Source of the DNA: Welwitschia mirabilis
Taxonomy: Eukaryota; Gnetophyta; Gnetopsida; Welwitschiales
Reading direction: 5' to 3'
Assembly (NCBI GenBank): GCA_051453625.1
Contig: JBOZIK010000001.1
Location: 160,618,057-160,650,159, forward strand
DNA: 32,103 nt
Part shown: piece by piece, positions 1 through 9,785 of the stretch
Layout: each line of letters begins with the position of its first letter
How positions within the stretch are numbered: the first letter of the stretch is position 1
Translations under genes and position numbers: made by a program
The notes under the pieces: model-generated
What the model saw: only the letters and a program-made list of their open reading frames with translations
Database searches by the model: none
What the model was told of the DNA's origin: nothing

Positions 1-125
1 CTCAGTATGCCTTATTTTATTGAAACTTTATTACTTTTAATAGAACCTTCATTGGTTGTGGGAATACTTGTAGTTATGCCTTTTTTTTCATATGTGCATT
101 TTGGTCTTGTGTCAATCTCATCAAT

Positions 126-326
126 TTACACATTTATTGCCTCTTCTATAGTTAAGCTTCTCTTGTTAAAAATGTGATAGGCTCTACTTCTAGTTGAATA
201 ACCTAAGAAGATAGCTTCATCTACTTTAGACTCAAATTTGCTCAAATGTTCTTTATCTTTTAGCACATAGCATTTACAAGACCATAAAATATGACACATT
301 TGGTTGTCTTTCTTTTTATAACTCAT
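126..326 (-). pseudogene. copia integrase C-terminal segment
   Basis: The 66-codon open stretch contains CKCYVLKDKEHLSKFESK, then DEAIFLGYSTRSRAYHIFNK and LTIEEAINV. This matches the conserved region after the copia integrase core (pattern F-x-x-K-S-D-E-x-I-F-L-G-Y-S). It continues the integrase core frame from the right. The sequence from 1 to 125 should be the linker to reverse transcriptase, which lies outside the window. No function on its own. Confidence 0.85.
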
Positions 327-399
327 ATTATGTTTTATCTATACAAGATCTAAGATATACTCTATTAATAATATAGCATGCTATGCTAACTGCCTCAGT

Positions 400-830
400 C
401 CAAAAAGATTTAAGAACCTCCTTATCGTTTAGCATAGTTCATGCCATTTCTTGGAGGACTCTATTCTTTCTTTCAACTATACCATTTTGTTGTGATGTTT
501 CTAGGGGTAAAAATTAATGATCAGTTCCATTTTTAATGTAATATTTTTAAAAAATATGATTCTAAAATTCACCACCATGATCGCTTCTTATTTTCTTTAT
601 GGTGTACTCCTTTTTGTTTTGAATATTTTTGCATATCTCAACCCAATGTTTGTAAGCTTCAAATTTGTTTGACAAAAAGACTACCCAAGTATATCTAGAG
701 AAATTATCAACCATAGTGAGAAAATAACATTTTTCATCTAAACTTTGAGTTTAAGCAGGCTCAAATAGATTCATATGAATGAGCTCTAATGGCATAGATA
801 TGGATGTTTGGGTTTTTCTTTTATGTGAAG
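400..830 (-). pseudogene. copia integrase catalytic core, D-to-N in active site
   Basis: The core can be followed in one frame: LIHMNLFEPA (the first catalytic Asp is Asn at 769-771), VDNFSRYTWVVFL, then IRSDHGGEF with the second Asp at 580-582, then LETSQQNGIVERKNRVLQEM with the Glu at 472-474. The Asp-Glu spacing is exactly 35 residues, as in the D,D(35)E integrase family that inserts element DNA into the host genome. Stops interrupt it after GGEF, after NHIF, and where a Trp normally follows EMA (439-441). The Asp-to-Asn and Trp-to-stop changes are each a single G-to-A change. Confidence 0.9.
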
Positions 831-839
831 TCCTAATTT

Positions 840-990
840 GTTTCCCTTTTTTCACACATCACATAAGCCTTGTTTTTCTACATTTATCTTAGGAATACCT
901 TTCACAATGTTTTTATGAATAATTATTTTCAACTAATCATAATTAACATGACCTAATCATTTATGCCAAAGTTCTTCTTAAGGAATATTT
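840..990 (-). pseudogene. copia pre-integrase zinc-binding (HHCC) region
   Basis: The minus strand reads EELWHK, a stop, then LGHVNYD and later GLCDV, a stop, then KKGKQIRTS. This matches the conserved pattern in which W-H-x-R-L-G-H supplies the two His and C-x-x-C-x-x-G-K-Q the two Cys of the integrase N-terminal zinc finger. Both His and the first Cys are kept; the second Cys has become a stop codon. A stop also replaces a residue between the two His. The domain is therefore recognisable but dead. Confidence 0.75.
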
Positions 991-1133
991 AAAAAATAAC
1001 ATGGAGAAAATTATTAATCTATGTTATATACATTTTCTATTCAACTTGCTCTAAGAATTACATCATTAGATTTCTCATGTAAAATTTTACATTTTAATTT
1101 ATTAAAGATTACCTTGTCACCTTTGTCAAAAAT

Positions 1134-1376
1134 TTAACTACTGCTTAATAAATTATGCTTTAAACCATTTATATAGAAAACTTTATTAATTCTAGGAAGT
1201 TTACCTCCACCAATGCTTCTAATTCCTTCTATTTTTACTCTTCCATTGTCCGCAAAAGTCACCTCTTCTCCATCAAAGTTGCTTAGTTTCTTGAATCTAG
1301 ATTTATCTCCTATTATATGCCTTGAACACCCACTATCTAGATACCAACTCATGCTATTTGAAATCTTGAAAGTCAT
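1134..1376 (-). pseudogene. copia aspartic protease domain
   Basis: An 80-codon open stretch carries WYLDSGCSRH at residues 11-20. This is the signature of the retropepsin-like protease of plant Ty1/copia elements, with the catalytic Asp at residue 14 (codon 1335-1337) still present. HIIGDKSRFKKL and NGRVKIEGIRSIGGGKLP follow in the normal order, and the segment ends in the start of the pre-integrase region (INGLKHNLLSSS). In an active element this domain cuts the polyprotein inside the virus-like particle. The Met used as start here is only the first Met of an open stretch, not a real translation start, since the protease is normally internal to the polyprotein. It is the best preserved part of this copy. 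Confidence 0.9.
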
Positions 1377-1439
1377 CTAAATTAAAATACTATTAAAATC
1401 TTAAGCTTTCACCCACATAGTTCTTTTAGACTTGCATGG

Positions 1440-1960
1440 TACATCGTCTTTAGGAATAAATTTAAAAAAAAAACATACTAACTGAGTTTGAAAACAATAT
1501 TAATTTTGTAGCATTACACCAAGAGTTTTGAATTACTAATTCTTCCATAGAAATAACAAGTAATTTTTAAGAATAACTTACCATCATAAGTTATCTGATT
1601 TTATTGCATTTTAGGTTTTTAAGAGATGAAACCAATTCCTAACTTGTTACCAATAGGTTTTTAAACTCCAAGCATCTATTCCAATTTGATAAATCCACCA
1701 AAAAAATTATTAACAAAGTGAGATAACTCTTTTACCTGAAGAGTGGGATCAAAGTTTTCTAATTTGATTTTTTTATAACTTGATTCCATTTCCTCCTTTG
1801 CCTTGATGAGAAATTTTACAATCTTATTTAGATTATTTATTCTTTTAACTCGCTTTTTACATTCTTTGTATAGCTCTTAATAAGTATCTTTCAATTCATC
1901 CTATTCTTCATCAATCACATCACGGTCATCATGTTCTAATGTAGTGGATCTTTGTTAACT
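1440..1960 (-). pseudogene. copia gag C-terminal region (remnant)
   Basis: Read on the minus strand, this stretch gives a charged, Lys/Glu-rich segment (around 1910-1730, containing ELYKECKKRVK and KAKEEMESSYKKIKLENF). It resembles the helical stretch that precedes the protease in plant copia gag. Near 1440-1420 CKSKRTMWVKA is readable, matching the short linker that often sits before the protease. No CCHC zinc knuckle could be read with confidence, and the gag N-terminal half is not recognisable above 1960. Assignment rests mainly on position directly upstream of the protease. Confidence 0.55.
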
Positions 1961-1999
1961 CATTTAGATATTGTAAGTTCACTTATAACCTTTACAAAT

Positions 2000-2950
2000 G
2001 GACTTTTATAGGCTCAGTCTCAATGTTTAGAAGATGTAGTAGTGATAATAATAATTTCATGATGTATAAATATCACTCATTTTTATTCAATGGATTTGAT
2101 GAAGCTCTTTTCTTATATATTTATAATAGATGAAGCATTAAATCTAATCTTGAGCATAGATATGATACAAATATCAAATCTTTCTTGATCAGAAGTATAA
2201 ATGCTAAGGTTCAATAGTAGATATCACAAGATTATAGTGCTAGTTCCTTAGATTCAAAAGATTAACATGATTAAAAAAAGATTCAAAAGGATCCTATAAT
2301 CATCTATTTATTGGCTATTTATGTTGGAAGGCTTTTAGGATTTATTACATTTGAAAATGCACTTCCAACAGCTATAAATAGCTATTTAATGGATACGTAA
2401 TAGATATAAAAGTTTAGTTTCATTCCATTTGGTTGATCCCTTAAAAGTCCAGTCAACGCTGTCTAATGTTATAACTTACACAGGATGCCTACGTAAAAAT
2501 TTTAGTCATCCCAATTTCTTATGGCTTCATATCTAATCAACATCATCTAGGTCTAGTTGATCCCAATCCAATCACCCACTATAAAATCTAATTGTCCACT
2601 TGTCTTAATAAAGATCCTTCCAACTTCCAATATTAGGTCTAGTTAACTCTTTTAGATGTCTAGTTGACCCCATATGATGATTATCTTAGGAGTATTAGCT
2701 ACATATTACTCAGGTCTAGTTGACCTCATCATAGGTGTGGTCAACCTCTTGTCAATTGATTCAAGAGTACTATTCCTTGGTTTACAAGTTTGGTCAGCCC
2801 CGTCAATGGTTTAATCGACCGCTTATCATTTAGTCTAGGGACAATATTTATCAGATCCTCAAATCTAGTTGAGCCCATAAATGTCTAGTCCATCTTTCAA
2901 GAGGGTAAATGGACTTGACAGGTTTTTAGTACTCAAAATTCAATGGTTTT
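2000..2950 (-). repeat. probable copia LTR / 5' region with promoter-like site
   Basis: The stretch lies where the 5' LTR of the copia fragment would be expected, but no TG...CA ends or primer site could be fixed. On the minus strand an AACATAAATAGCCAATAAATAG-like segment at about 2303-2325 resembles a TATA box, and a second TATAAATAG-type site lies near 2370. Upstream on that strand (2443-2895) lies the GGTCTAGTTGACC array described separately, fitting a U3 region. The gag N-terminal part that should separate an LTR from position 1960 is missing, so either a deletion has occurred or this LTR belongs to another element. Confidence 0.4.
2443..2895. repeat. degenerate GGTCTAGTTGACC array
   Basis: Short variants of GGTCTAGTTGACC recur at about 2550-2563, 2636-2648, 2659-2670, 2713-2725, 2791-2800 and 2861-2874, with inverted forms such as GTGGTCAACC at 2737-2746. 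The unit is close to a dyad (GGTC...GACC), so it reads similarly on both strands. Spacing is irregular (roughly 25-90 bases), so this is a clustered motif and not a simple tandem repeat. Such clusters are usual in LTR U3 regions. Confidence 0.6.
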
Positions 2951-3060
2951 AATTTTATCTTTAGACTTGCAAGACATTAACATATTTTGCACAAGATACA
3001 CAAAATTTGATATACAAAAAACATTAGTCTAATATTAATTAGCAAAACATAATCTAAGAG

Positions 3061-4180
3061 ACACATGGGTTATCTTCCTGATCATGTCGATAACAACAGA
3101 CATGACCATATAAAAACCTAAAGTAAATTTCACATTCATCATCTCGTATGCCATGGGAATGACATATGAAATGACAAGCTTCTTGAACTCTAATGGAATC
3201 TAGATTNNNNNNNNNNNNNNNNNNNNNNNNNNNNNNNNNNNNNNNNNNNNNNNNNNNNNNNNNNNNNNNNNNNNNNNNNNNNNNNNNNNNNNNNNNNNNN
3301 NNNNNNNNNNNNNNNNNNNNNNNNNNNNNNNNNNNNNNNNNNNNNNNNNNNNNNNNNNNNNNNNNNNNNNNNNNNNNNNNNNNNNNNNNNNNNNNNNNNN
3401 NNNNNNNNNNNNNNNNNNNNNNNNNNNNNNNNNNNNNNNNNNNNNNNNNNNNNNNNNNNNNNNNNNNNNNNNNNNNNNNNNNNNNNNNNNNNNNNNNNNN
3501 NNNNNNNNNNNNNNNNNNNNNNNNNNNNNNNNNNNNNNNNNNNNNNNNNNNNNNNNNNNNNNNNNNNNNNNNNNNNNNNNNNNNNNNNNNNNNNNNNNNN
3601 NNNNNNNNNNNNNNNNNNNNNNNNNNNNNNNNNNNNNNNNNNNNNNNNNNNNNNNNNNNNNNNNNNNNNNNNNNNNNNNNNNNNNNNNNNNNNNNNNNNN
3701 NNNNNNNNNNNNNNNNNNNNNNNNNNNNNNNNNNNNNNNNNNNNNNNNNNNNNNNNNNNNNNNNNNNNNNNNNNNNNNNNNNNNNNNNNNNNNNNNNNNN
3801 NNNNNNNNNNNNNNNNNNNNNNNNNNNNNNNNNNNNNNNNNNNNNNNNNNNNNNNNNNNNNNNNNNNNNNNNNNNNNNNNNNNNNNNNNNNNNNNNNNNN
3901 NNNNNNNNNNNNNNNNNNNNNNNNNNNNNNNNNNNNNNNNNNNNNNNNNNNNNNNNNNNNNNNNNNNTTCCATGGAAATTTGATGGTTTAGGTAATTTCT
4001 TGATTTCAAGCTCATCCAAATTTAAGTACTTTTAGGATTTATAACCAAGTGTACTGATATTGCTAGAAAGTGAAATTAAGTGTCATGTTCTTTATCATGG
4101 GGATGATATAAGGAATGACAGTCTTCTTACAAGTGTCATAGCCTTTGTCATGGAATTGACATATGCCACGATAGGCTTTT
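3061..4180. repeat. GTCATGGG-type motif array in probable gypsy 3' LTR (gap inside)
   Basis: Imperfect copies of a roughly 27-base motif with core ATGGGAATGACATATG followed by an ATGACA-like end occur at about 3149-3176, 4095-4120 and 4146-4172, on both sides of the N run. The same motif recurs at 17.7-18.0 kb at the other end of the gypsy pair. By position this should be the U3 of the 3' LTR of the left gypsy copy, whose polypurine tract is at 4727-4798. The LTR outer end could not be found and may have been cut by the neighbouring copia element. Confidence 0.5.
3207..3967. other. assembly gap (761 N)
   Basis: A run of 761 N. The odd length suggests an estimated gap size. It interrupts the probable gypsy LTR. 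Reading frames that appear to cross it are artefacts. Confidence 0.98.
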
Positions 4181-4726
4181 TGAAGGCACATGCATAAGAT
4201 AAATCTAGAATTAGAAGTGAAGCAGTCACATGGATGTCAAAAAGGCTTTATAGAAATAAGGAATAATAGAAATTTAAGGTAGACATGGCTCGTGAGGTGC
4301 TAGAGATATAAAACCTAGAAATTGTAAATTTAGAATTAAAGATGAAATGCAAAAAATTAAGCCCTAAAATTTTCACAATATTTTCCAAGGCCAATATTTG
4401 AATGATAAAAGACATAAAGTTCATGATGGATAACTTTAACTAATTAAAGAATTAAACCTAATAAGAATTTTAATAGAATGTAATTTGGTTTTGATAATTT
4501 TTTACTTAACTATCAAAGAATGAAATAAATGGATTTAAATAACATGAAGAAGATTGATCCCTTTTATTCTAGATGCCAACTAATAAGACCCATATAAAAT
4601 AGTTGTCAGATTAATTAATGTGAAAGATATACATGATAAAATGCCTTAAAGATAATAGATTAAAAAGTAAGCAATTATGAAGAGATACTCATCAAGATAT
4701 CCATAGAAATTTTTGAGTGCTTTTTA
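4181..4726. other. AT-rich stretch, probable LTR interior
   Basis: No coding similarity on either strand. It lies between the motif array and the polypurine tract and is probably the outer U3 part of the left gypsy copy's 3' LTR. No matching stretch could be identified by eye in the LTR at 17-18.4 kb. Confidence 0.35.
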
Positions 4727-4798
4727 TTTGCCTTCTTCTTTCTTTTACTTCCTTCTTCCCTTTCCTACCCCCACATTCTTTTTTCTTTTTTAATGAAG
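4727..4798 (-). other. polypurine tract of the left gypsy copy
   Basis: The plus strand is almost pure pyrimidine here (TTGCCTTCTTCTTTC... through CCTACCCCCACATTC...), so the minus strand is a long polypurine tract. It lies downstream of the integrase C-terminal part on the coding strand, where the plus-strand primer of reverse transcription is expected just before the 3' LTR. The exact LTR boundary is uncertain; a TGTGGGGG on the minus strand at about 4765-4772 is one candidate LTR start. Confidence 0.55.
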
Positions 4799-5219
4799 GA
4801 GAGGAAGGTATATTTAGAGAGGAAGACTTAGTATCAAGAGATACTATTCTTCATGGTGAAAGAGGTGCAACCACTAACATAGAAGAAGGGATCTACAGGT
4901 AAAAGCCTGATCATGACCAATTGTCCCCTAGGTGGAGTCTCCACAGTGACCATATCACCCTACCAAAAGAGAATGGACTTGAAAACCAACTATTTCTCTA
5001 GTGTGCTTGTGATAGAAAACCATGAAAATAAACACAATTTTCTTTTTCTTTTGAAGGTATTTTCACTTTTTCAATGAGGTAATTGATGAGAATCAAGGAT
5101 TCATAGGCATTTAAATACCTTAAGTTTGGGTAAAGCCAAACTCATCACTTGTTGAACATCATGAATCTTAGTGATGGAGCATTGGTTATGTTAAAAATGA
5201 TTATATTTTCAAATGAATC
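4799..5219 (-). other. 3' untranslated region of the left gypsy copy
   Basis: No domain is recognisable between the integrase end and the polypurine tract. From about 5025 upward the sequence aligns closely with 10562 onward in the right copy, so at least that part belongs to the shared element body. The matching lower part in the right copy is lost in the 100-N gap. Confidence 0.5.
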
Positions 5220-5829
5220 CTAGATAGGTCAAGTAAAGGATTCCTCTAGACGATAACGAAGGGGAGATACATCTCTTTTTCAAGGAGAGTATCCTCAAAT
5301 TCCACAACTTTTATCATGTTAATTGAGTAAAAGAATTCATTAGGTGACTAATAATGCTTTAAACGTTATTCATTTTCCTTTATTATTTTATTAGTTTTTA
5401 GATCAGAAGTCTTAACTGAACCATTGGAATGCATCTTTTCAATTAGATATGGGCCTAACCATCTAGAAGTTAGTTTTTTGTGAATTAAATAAACTCTAGC
5501 ATTAATGAGTAAAACATACTGGCCAAGGTGAAAATATTTATGCACAAAATTTTTATCATCTTCATGTTTAGCTTGGGCTTTAACTATAAATTGGAAAGAA
5601 AGGGCTTAGATTTTCTTTTCATTAAGGTGGTTTAATTAGGTTAAGTATGCTTGAAGATTGTCATCATGAGAAACAAGGTTAAGTTGATGGACTATTTTAT
5701 AAGAATTATAACACACATCAACTAAAAGCACACATGTTTTTCCATAGATAAGTTCATAAGGAGAAAAACCTAAAGAATTATATCAAGTCATACGATAAGT
5801 CCAAAGGACATCATTAAGATGAAGTACCC
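5220..5829 (-). pseudogene. gypsy integrase C-terminal domain, left copy
   Basis: The stretch after the core keeps the pattern of plant gypsy elements: LGFSPYELIYGKTCVL, then NARVYLIHKKLTSRWLGPYL (the domain that follows the core), then SVKTSDLKTNK and RLKHY. The end aligns with the better preserved counterpart in the right copy. Several stops are present. No chromodomain is visible, which separates it from chromoviruses. Confidence 0.75.
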
Positions 5830-6239
5830 ATGATTTTTAAGAATTGTGATAAAGTTTCAAGAGTACTTTCTTAATTTCTAGATTAGCATTTTTAGCTTGC
5901 CCATTTGATTGGGGATGATAAGAGTTAGCCATCCTATGTTTAATCCCAATTGAAAGTAAGACTTTCCTAAGGATCTTATTATTAAAGTAAGTACCTTGAT
6001 CAGAAATGAGAATCCTAGGAAATCCAAATCTTTGAAAGATGTTTGATCTAAGAAACTGGGAAATATTTTTTACATCACAAATCTATGTATTAATGGCTTC
6101 AACCCACTTTATTACATAATTGACTGTCACTAATATATAATGCTTTTCACATGAAGGGGGTTTGGGAGGACCTACAAAGTCTATACCATAATAATCAAAA
6201 GGTTTACATTTCAAGATAGATGTAAGAGGCATGTCATGA
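5830..6239 (-). pseudogene. gypsy integrase core, left copy, catalytic Glu changed to Lys
   Basis: Readable motifs are FDYYGIDFVGPPKPP with the first Asp at 6179-6181, FPRILISDQGTYF with the second Asp at 5999-6001, and YHPQSNGQAKNANLEIKK, where the third catalytic position (Glu in relatives) is Lys at 5891-5893. The spacing between the second Asp and this position is 35 residues, as required for the D,D(35)E family. Glu-to-Lys needs only one G-to-A change. Stops also occur in this domain, so integrase activity is lost on two counts. Confidence 0.88.
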
Positions 6240-6430
6240 GTTCAAGTAAGACCTCTAGATTGTTAGCAAGAATGACACTTCTTAATGAAGATAAAGACAT
6301 CTTTGAATATAAAGTTATAATAAAATCCTAAATGTAAGATTTTCACAGTAGTTTTTTGGCTAGTAGAATAACCTCCACAAACTCCACCATGACAAAGAAG
6401 ACTAATGTCTTTTTTCTCCTACTCAGGAAC
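6240..6430 (-). pseudogene. gypsy integrase zinc-finger region, left copy
   Basis: The minus strand reads CHGGVCGGYSTSQKTTVKIL, then HLGFYYNFIFKDVFIFIK and KCHSC, followed by a stop (6263-6265) and Q. This matches the HHCC finger of gypsy integrase. The second His of the pattern (GGHF in relatives) is Tyr at 6368-6370, a single C-to-T change. Both Cys (6266-6277) remain, but the next codon, normally Gln, is a stop. Confidence 0.8.
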
Positions 6431-6469
6431 ACATTTTCACATGATTTGATCTTTGCATCGCCTATACAG

Positions 6470-7087
6470 CTATGAATCAATCCATTCATAGTCACCTATT
6501 CTATGGAGGAAAGATTTTTGTTGGTTTCTATTCCAATGAGAAGGTATTTTAAGTGTGACAAGACAATTCACGATTTGAGTGTACCAAAAAACAGGTTTTT
6601 TTGAAGATACTTCATAAAATTGTTCAATCATAAAAAGTTGTTTATCTGGGAAATCATCATAAATAGATTGATCAAAAAAATTAGAAAAATTATTTCGAGT
6701 AATTCTAGAAAGATGATTAGCTACTAGATTTTGTTTTTCTACTTTGTCCACTATTTTTAAATTAAATTCTTTTAATAAGAGTATCCATTGTATCAGGCGT
6801 ACAGTAGAATATTTCTTTGTCATTAAATATCTAATGGCAGCATGATCTATATAAACATAAGTGTGTAAATAAGGAGGTAATCTCAAAGTTTGTTTAGGAA
6901 AAAAAATGATTGCTAGCATCTCCTTTTCAGTAATTATGTAGTTAAGTTGAGCACTCGAAATGGTTTCACTAATATAGCTAATTACTTTTATCCCTTTCTC
7001 ATGTTTTTGTCCTAACACCCCACCTACAGCAATATTACTAGCATCACACATTAGCTCAAGATCCTTATTCCAATCTGGTTCACTCAC
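6470..7087 (-). pseudogene. gypsy RNase H and linker to integrase, left copy
   Basis: This 205-codon stretch is open throughout. It contains LELMCDASNIAVGGVLGQ (first Asp), ITEKEMLAI (Glu) and YVYIDHAAIRYLM (second Asp), then QNLVANHLSRI, the family's end-of-RNase-H motif. These acidic residues match the catalytic set that removes the RNA strand during reverse transcription. After about residue 130, DDFPDKQLFMIEQF and the following stretch lead towards the integrase zinc region. It is the longest intact reading frame in the window, but it is only an internal piece of the polyprotein, so it is not a gene by itself. Confidence 0.88.
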
Positions 7088-7089
7088 TA

Positions 7090-7932
7090 TGGGGTCATTG
7101 GTAATGATGATTTTAAGATCTTAAAGGCTTGTTGGCTTTCATCATTTCATTCATATTTAACATCTTTTTCCAAAAGTTGGTAAAGTAACTTAAAAATTTT
7201 TACATATCCTTTAGTGAATCTACAATAAAATTCACAATGCCCTAAAAATGATTAAAGTTGCTTTATATTAGAAGGAAGTGGAAGATTGTTTATGATATCA
7301 ATTTTTGATGGGTCCATTTGTATACCTCTTATTGAAATATGATGTCCTAAAATTATCCCTTAATTAACCATGAAATGGATCTTTCTCTAACTAAGATAAA
7401 GTCCATTCTCAATACATCATTCTAAGACATGTGCTAAATGATTCTAAGTTTTATCAAAAGAGTCTCCAAAGACTAAAAAATCATCCATGGAAATTTTGAT
7501 GGAGTTTTCTACAAGATCAATAAAAATTCCCATCATAGCACATTGAAAGGTATCTGGAGCATTTCATAAACTAAAAGGCATTCTTCAAAAAGCATAAGTA
7601 TTAAAAGGGGAGGTGAAAGTAGTCTTTACTTTATCTTTATTTGCAATACATACTTGGTTGTATCCACTATAATCATTAAGGAAATAGTAGAATGCATGTC
7701 CTTATATTCTATACAATACTTAATTAAGAAAAGGAAGAGGGAAATGATCCCTTTTAATTACTTTGTTAAGTCTTTGGAAGTCTATGCATACTCTTCTCTT
7801 ACCACATTTTTGAGGTACTATAGTTAATGGGCTAACCTCCTCACTATCTCTTATAGGGTAAATAATATTAGCATCTAAAAGTTTAATTATCTCATCTTTA
7901 ACTAATTATTTTAGTATTTGATTTAGATGTCT
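7090..7932 (-). pseudogene. gypsy reverse transcriptase, left copy
   Basis: The frame can be followed through YPIRDSEEVSPLTIVPQKCG (about 7860-7801), KRRVCIDFQRLNKVIKRDHF (about 7800-7741) and the catalytic MDDFLVFGDSF with the two Asp at 7480-7485. ILGHHIS and a thumb-like FLGHCEFYCRF follow. The enzyme copies element RNA into DNA. About ten in-frame stops interrupt it, several where the family normally has Trp or Arg, so it is inactive. The residue two before the Asp pair is Ser where an aromatic is usual. MDDF-x-VFG is typical of Athila, while Tat elements usually have a YVDD-type motif. Confidence 0.88.
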
Positions 7933-8439
7933 TTAATGTTGTATTATGGGTTTTGATATGTCCTCTAGGTATATCTTATGTTGAATAATATTTTGTGGAA
8001 TAGGAGATAGATCCTTGTGACTCCAAGCAAAAGCTTCAGATGTAGATGTGAGGAGTGATACTAAGACTTTCTCAACTTTGGGGTAGAGATGACTACTAAT
8101 GATTTGTGGCTTTTTAGAATTTTTTTTAATAAAAATGTATTTGAATTTCTTTTTAATATCCTTCAAATTCATCTCAAAGTTCACTCTTTCATGTATATTA
8201 GGGATTACATAGTCCTCCTTATCAAAAGTTATTTCCATGACTTCTAATTCTTCTATTTCTTGGATTGTGATGTTGTCAAATGTTTCTTTCATCAAGGATT
8301 TCATAGTACTATCAAGTTCACAAGGGTTGATGGAATTAATACTACCTAACATTGTTGAGAATTCCTTTATATCATTAAAAAGAATTAGTTGTTCATGTGT
8401 AAAAGCCTTCAATTCAAGTGAATGATGAGCTACAAACAT
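7933..8439 (-). pseudogene. gypsy pre-reverse transcriptase segment, left copy
   Basis: This 168-codon open stretch ends with KKFKYIFIKK, KPQIISSHLYPKVEKVL, SEAFAWSHKDLSPIP and IIQHKIYLEDISKPIIQH. In plant gypsy elements this is the conserved connection just before reverse transcriptase, where FAW-x-x-x-D-x-x-G-I and H-x-I-x-L-E-x-x-x-K-P are hallmarks. It has no enzymatic motif of its own. It is one of the longest undamaged stretches in the window. The next stop lies just after the start of the reverse transcriptase. Confidence 0.85.
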
Positions 8440-8507
8440 TATTGATTTAATATCTTTAATAAGCTTGTAATTTGGATCCCTTGTGTCCTTTTCTCTACAT
8501 TGAAGAC

Positions 8508-8935
8508 CTAAACTTGGATTTTTTTACTACCTACATGAACTTCCATGATTCTAGTTCCAGTGTCTATAATGTAGTAGGTAATAGCACAAAAAGCTCTACC
8601 TAAAAGTAAGGGGTATCCACGATTGTGATTGATTTTAATAATTATGACATAAATGGGATAGTAGGCTTTCTCTATTTGGACAACCAAATCTTTGATAATT
8701 CCAATAGGTTTTTTTAATGTTGAATGAGCCATTTTCAAGATAATTTTTAATGGTTTAATTTGATTTTTCAATAAAACTTTTTACAAATATGTAGGAGCAT
8801 AATGTTCACACTTGCACCTATGTCAATAAGGGCCTTCTTAACCTTCTTGTTATCTTCTAAGATCATACTAATGATTGTTGCTCCTGCATCTTTGAATTTT
8901 GGACATTTTTGCATCACCAAGTTAGTCATAGATTG
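8508..8935 (-). pseudogene. gypsy aspartic protease, left copy
   Basis: CPKFKDAGATIISMILED leads into KKALIDIGASVNI, with the catalytic Asp at 8822-8824. This fits the retropepsin pattern of plant gypsy elements (P-K-x-K-D-x-G ... A-L-x-D-x-G-A-S). An 87-codon open stretch (8508-8771) follows, with HSTLKKPIGIIKDLVVQI and YPLLLGRAFCAITYYIIDTG, matching the flap and the LGRPFL segment of the family. The two halves are separated by a short damaged stretch around 8772-8800 that contains a stop. The catalytic DIGAS is intact. Confidence 0.85.
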
Positions 8936-9464
8936 GGCTAAAAACACTTTAATTAATAATGTGTATTTTTCTTCCTCCTACAATGGTCCTTCTATACTTT
9001 GACATACTCAGGGTTGTCTTGAAGTATGCACCAAAATGGTAGTATGACATTGATGTCTTTCATGATAGTTTTGATGTATTCATCATAAGTTGAGTTAAAA
9101 TTGAGTATATCTAACCAAAGGATAAGATGTTTTCTTTCTTTCTTTAGTAATTCATTTTTATTGATTGGAGTGGAGATAGAAGGAAAGTGTGTTTCATCAA
9201 GGATTTATACATTTTTATCCTTTATTTATTCAATGTCATCATTTATAGGTGGCTCTTTAGGTGTAGTAGTAGTGCCTCTTTGGGTGACTACCTTCTAATA
9301 TTTCTTCACATCATTAGAATTAGTTAATGTATTAGAACCTAATGCACCTTGTGGTCTTAGGTTGGATAACATAATTTGTTGTATGACTTCAACAAAATCT
9401 TGTATACTTCTTTGTGTTTGCTTAATACTCTTAAGTGTTTGTTTGTGAATGCTTCTTATCTTTA
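8936..9464 (-). pseudogene. gag-protease linker, left copy
   Basis: Near 9090-9000 on the minus strand YDEYIKTIMKDINVILPFW is readable, resembling the linker that precedes the protease in Athila-like elements. The rest has no clear domain and contains stops. Plus-strand open stretches in this interval are shadows of the coding strand. Confidence 0.45.
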
Positions 9465-9785
9465 TCATAGCTTCCTTAAGTGGATCCTTCTTGTGTTGAT
9501 TGTATCATTCGTATCTTGGGTTATATGGTTGTTTAAAGGAGGGTCTATACTTAGGTTTGAAAGAAGGACTTGGTTGATGATAAGTCTTCTTCTCATTGTG
9601 GTAAGATCCTTTATAGTGATTAGGGTTTGATTAGTTTGCTTAGCATACTTCTTCCTCACTACTTCCTTCATAGTTGGCAAAAATGGGCATTTAGTGACTG
9701 AATGATTTTCTTCACATAATTTACAAGTAGGAGTTGATGTGGTGTGGACCTTTTCTAATGTTACTTCTTTGATTTTTTTCACCAT
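9465..9785 (-). pseudogene. gypsy gag zinc knuckle segment, left copy
   Basis: A 106-codon open stretch holds CKLCEENHSVTKC at residues 21-33 (9687-9725). This is the shortened CX2CX3HX4C knuckle typical of Athila/Tat gag, with all four metal ligands intact. In the element it would bind RNA during packaging. After it the sequence turns Lys/Thr-rich without recognisable domains. The Met is unlikely to be a real start, since gag should begin about 700 bases further up. The equivalent knuckle in the right copy has lost its His. Confidence 0.8.

Larger units (their letters stand above)
1..1960 (-). pseudogene. Ty1/copia gag-pol fragment, 5' part, decayed
   Basis: On the minus strand the domains appear in copia order: gag C-terminal part (about 1960-1440), aspartic protease (1376-1134), pre-integrase zinc region (about 990-840), integrase core (about 830-420) and integrase C-terminal part (326-126). 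Reverse transcriptase would follow beyond the left edge. Copia order, with integrase before reverse transcriptase, is what separates this from gypsy. Most of the frame can be followed by eye, but it is broken by many stop codons, so it cannot make a polyprotein. The DSGCSRH protease and the FLGYS integrase tail suggest a SIRE/Tork-like branch, but this is only an impression from motifs. Confidence is high for copia and low for the lineage. Confidence 0.9.

Noticed and set aside
3968-4019. Similarity of CCATGGAAATTTGATGG to the reverse transcriptase active-site region at 7485-7503
   Set aside because: Only about 17 bases, with different flanks; judged coincidence.
3054-4035. Long reading frames on both strands across the first N run
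   Set aside because: They exist only because N codons do not end a frame. The short real ends show no recognisable domain.
4717-4902. Plus-strand peptide rich in Phe/Leu/Ser, like a membrane segment
   Set aside because: It is the translation of the pyrimidine-rich strand of the polypurine tract; no independent sign of coding.
8237-9630. Several plus-strand open stretches of 62-84 codons
   Set aside because: All lie opposite recognisable minus-strand gag, protease and pre-reverse transcriptase domains.
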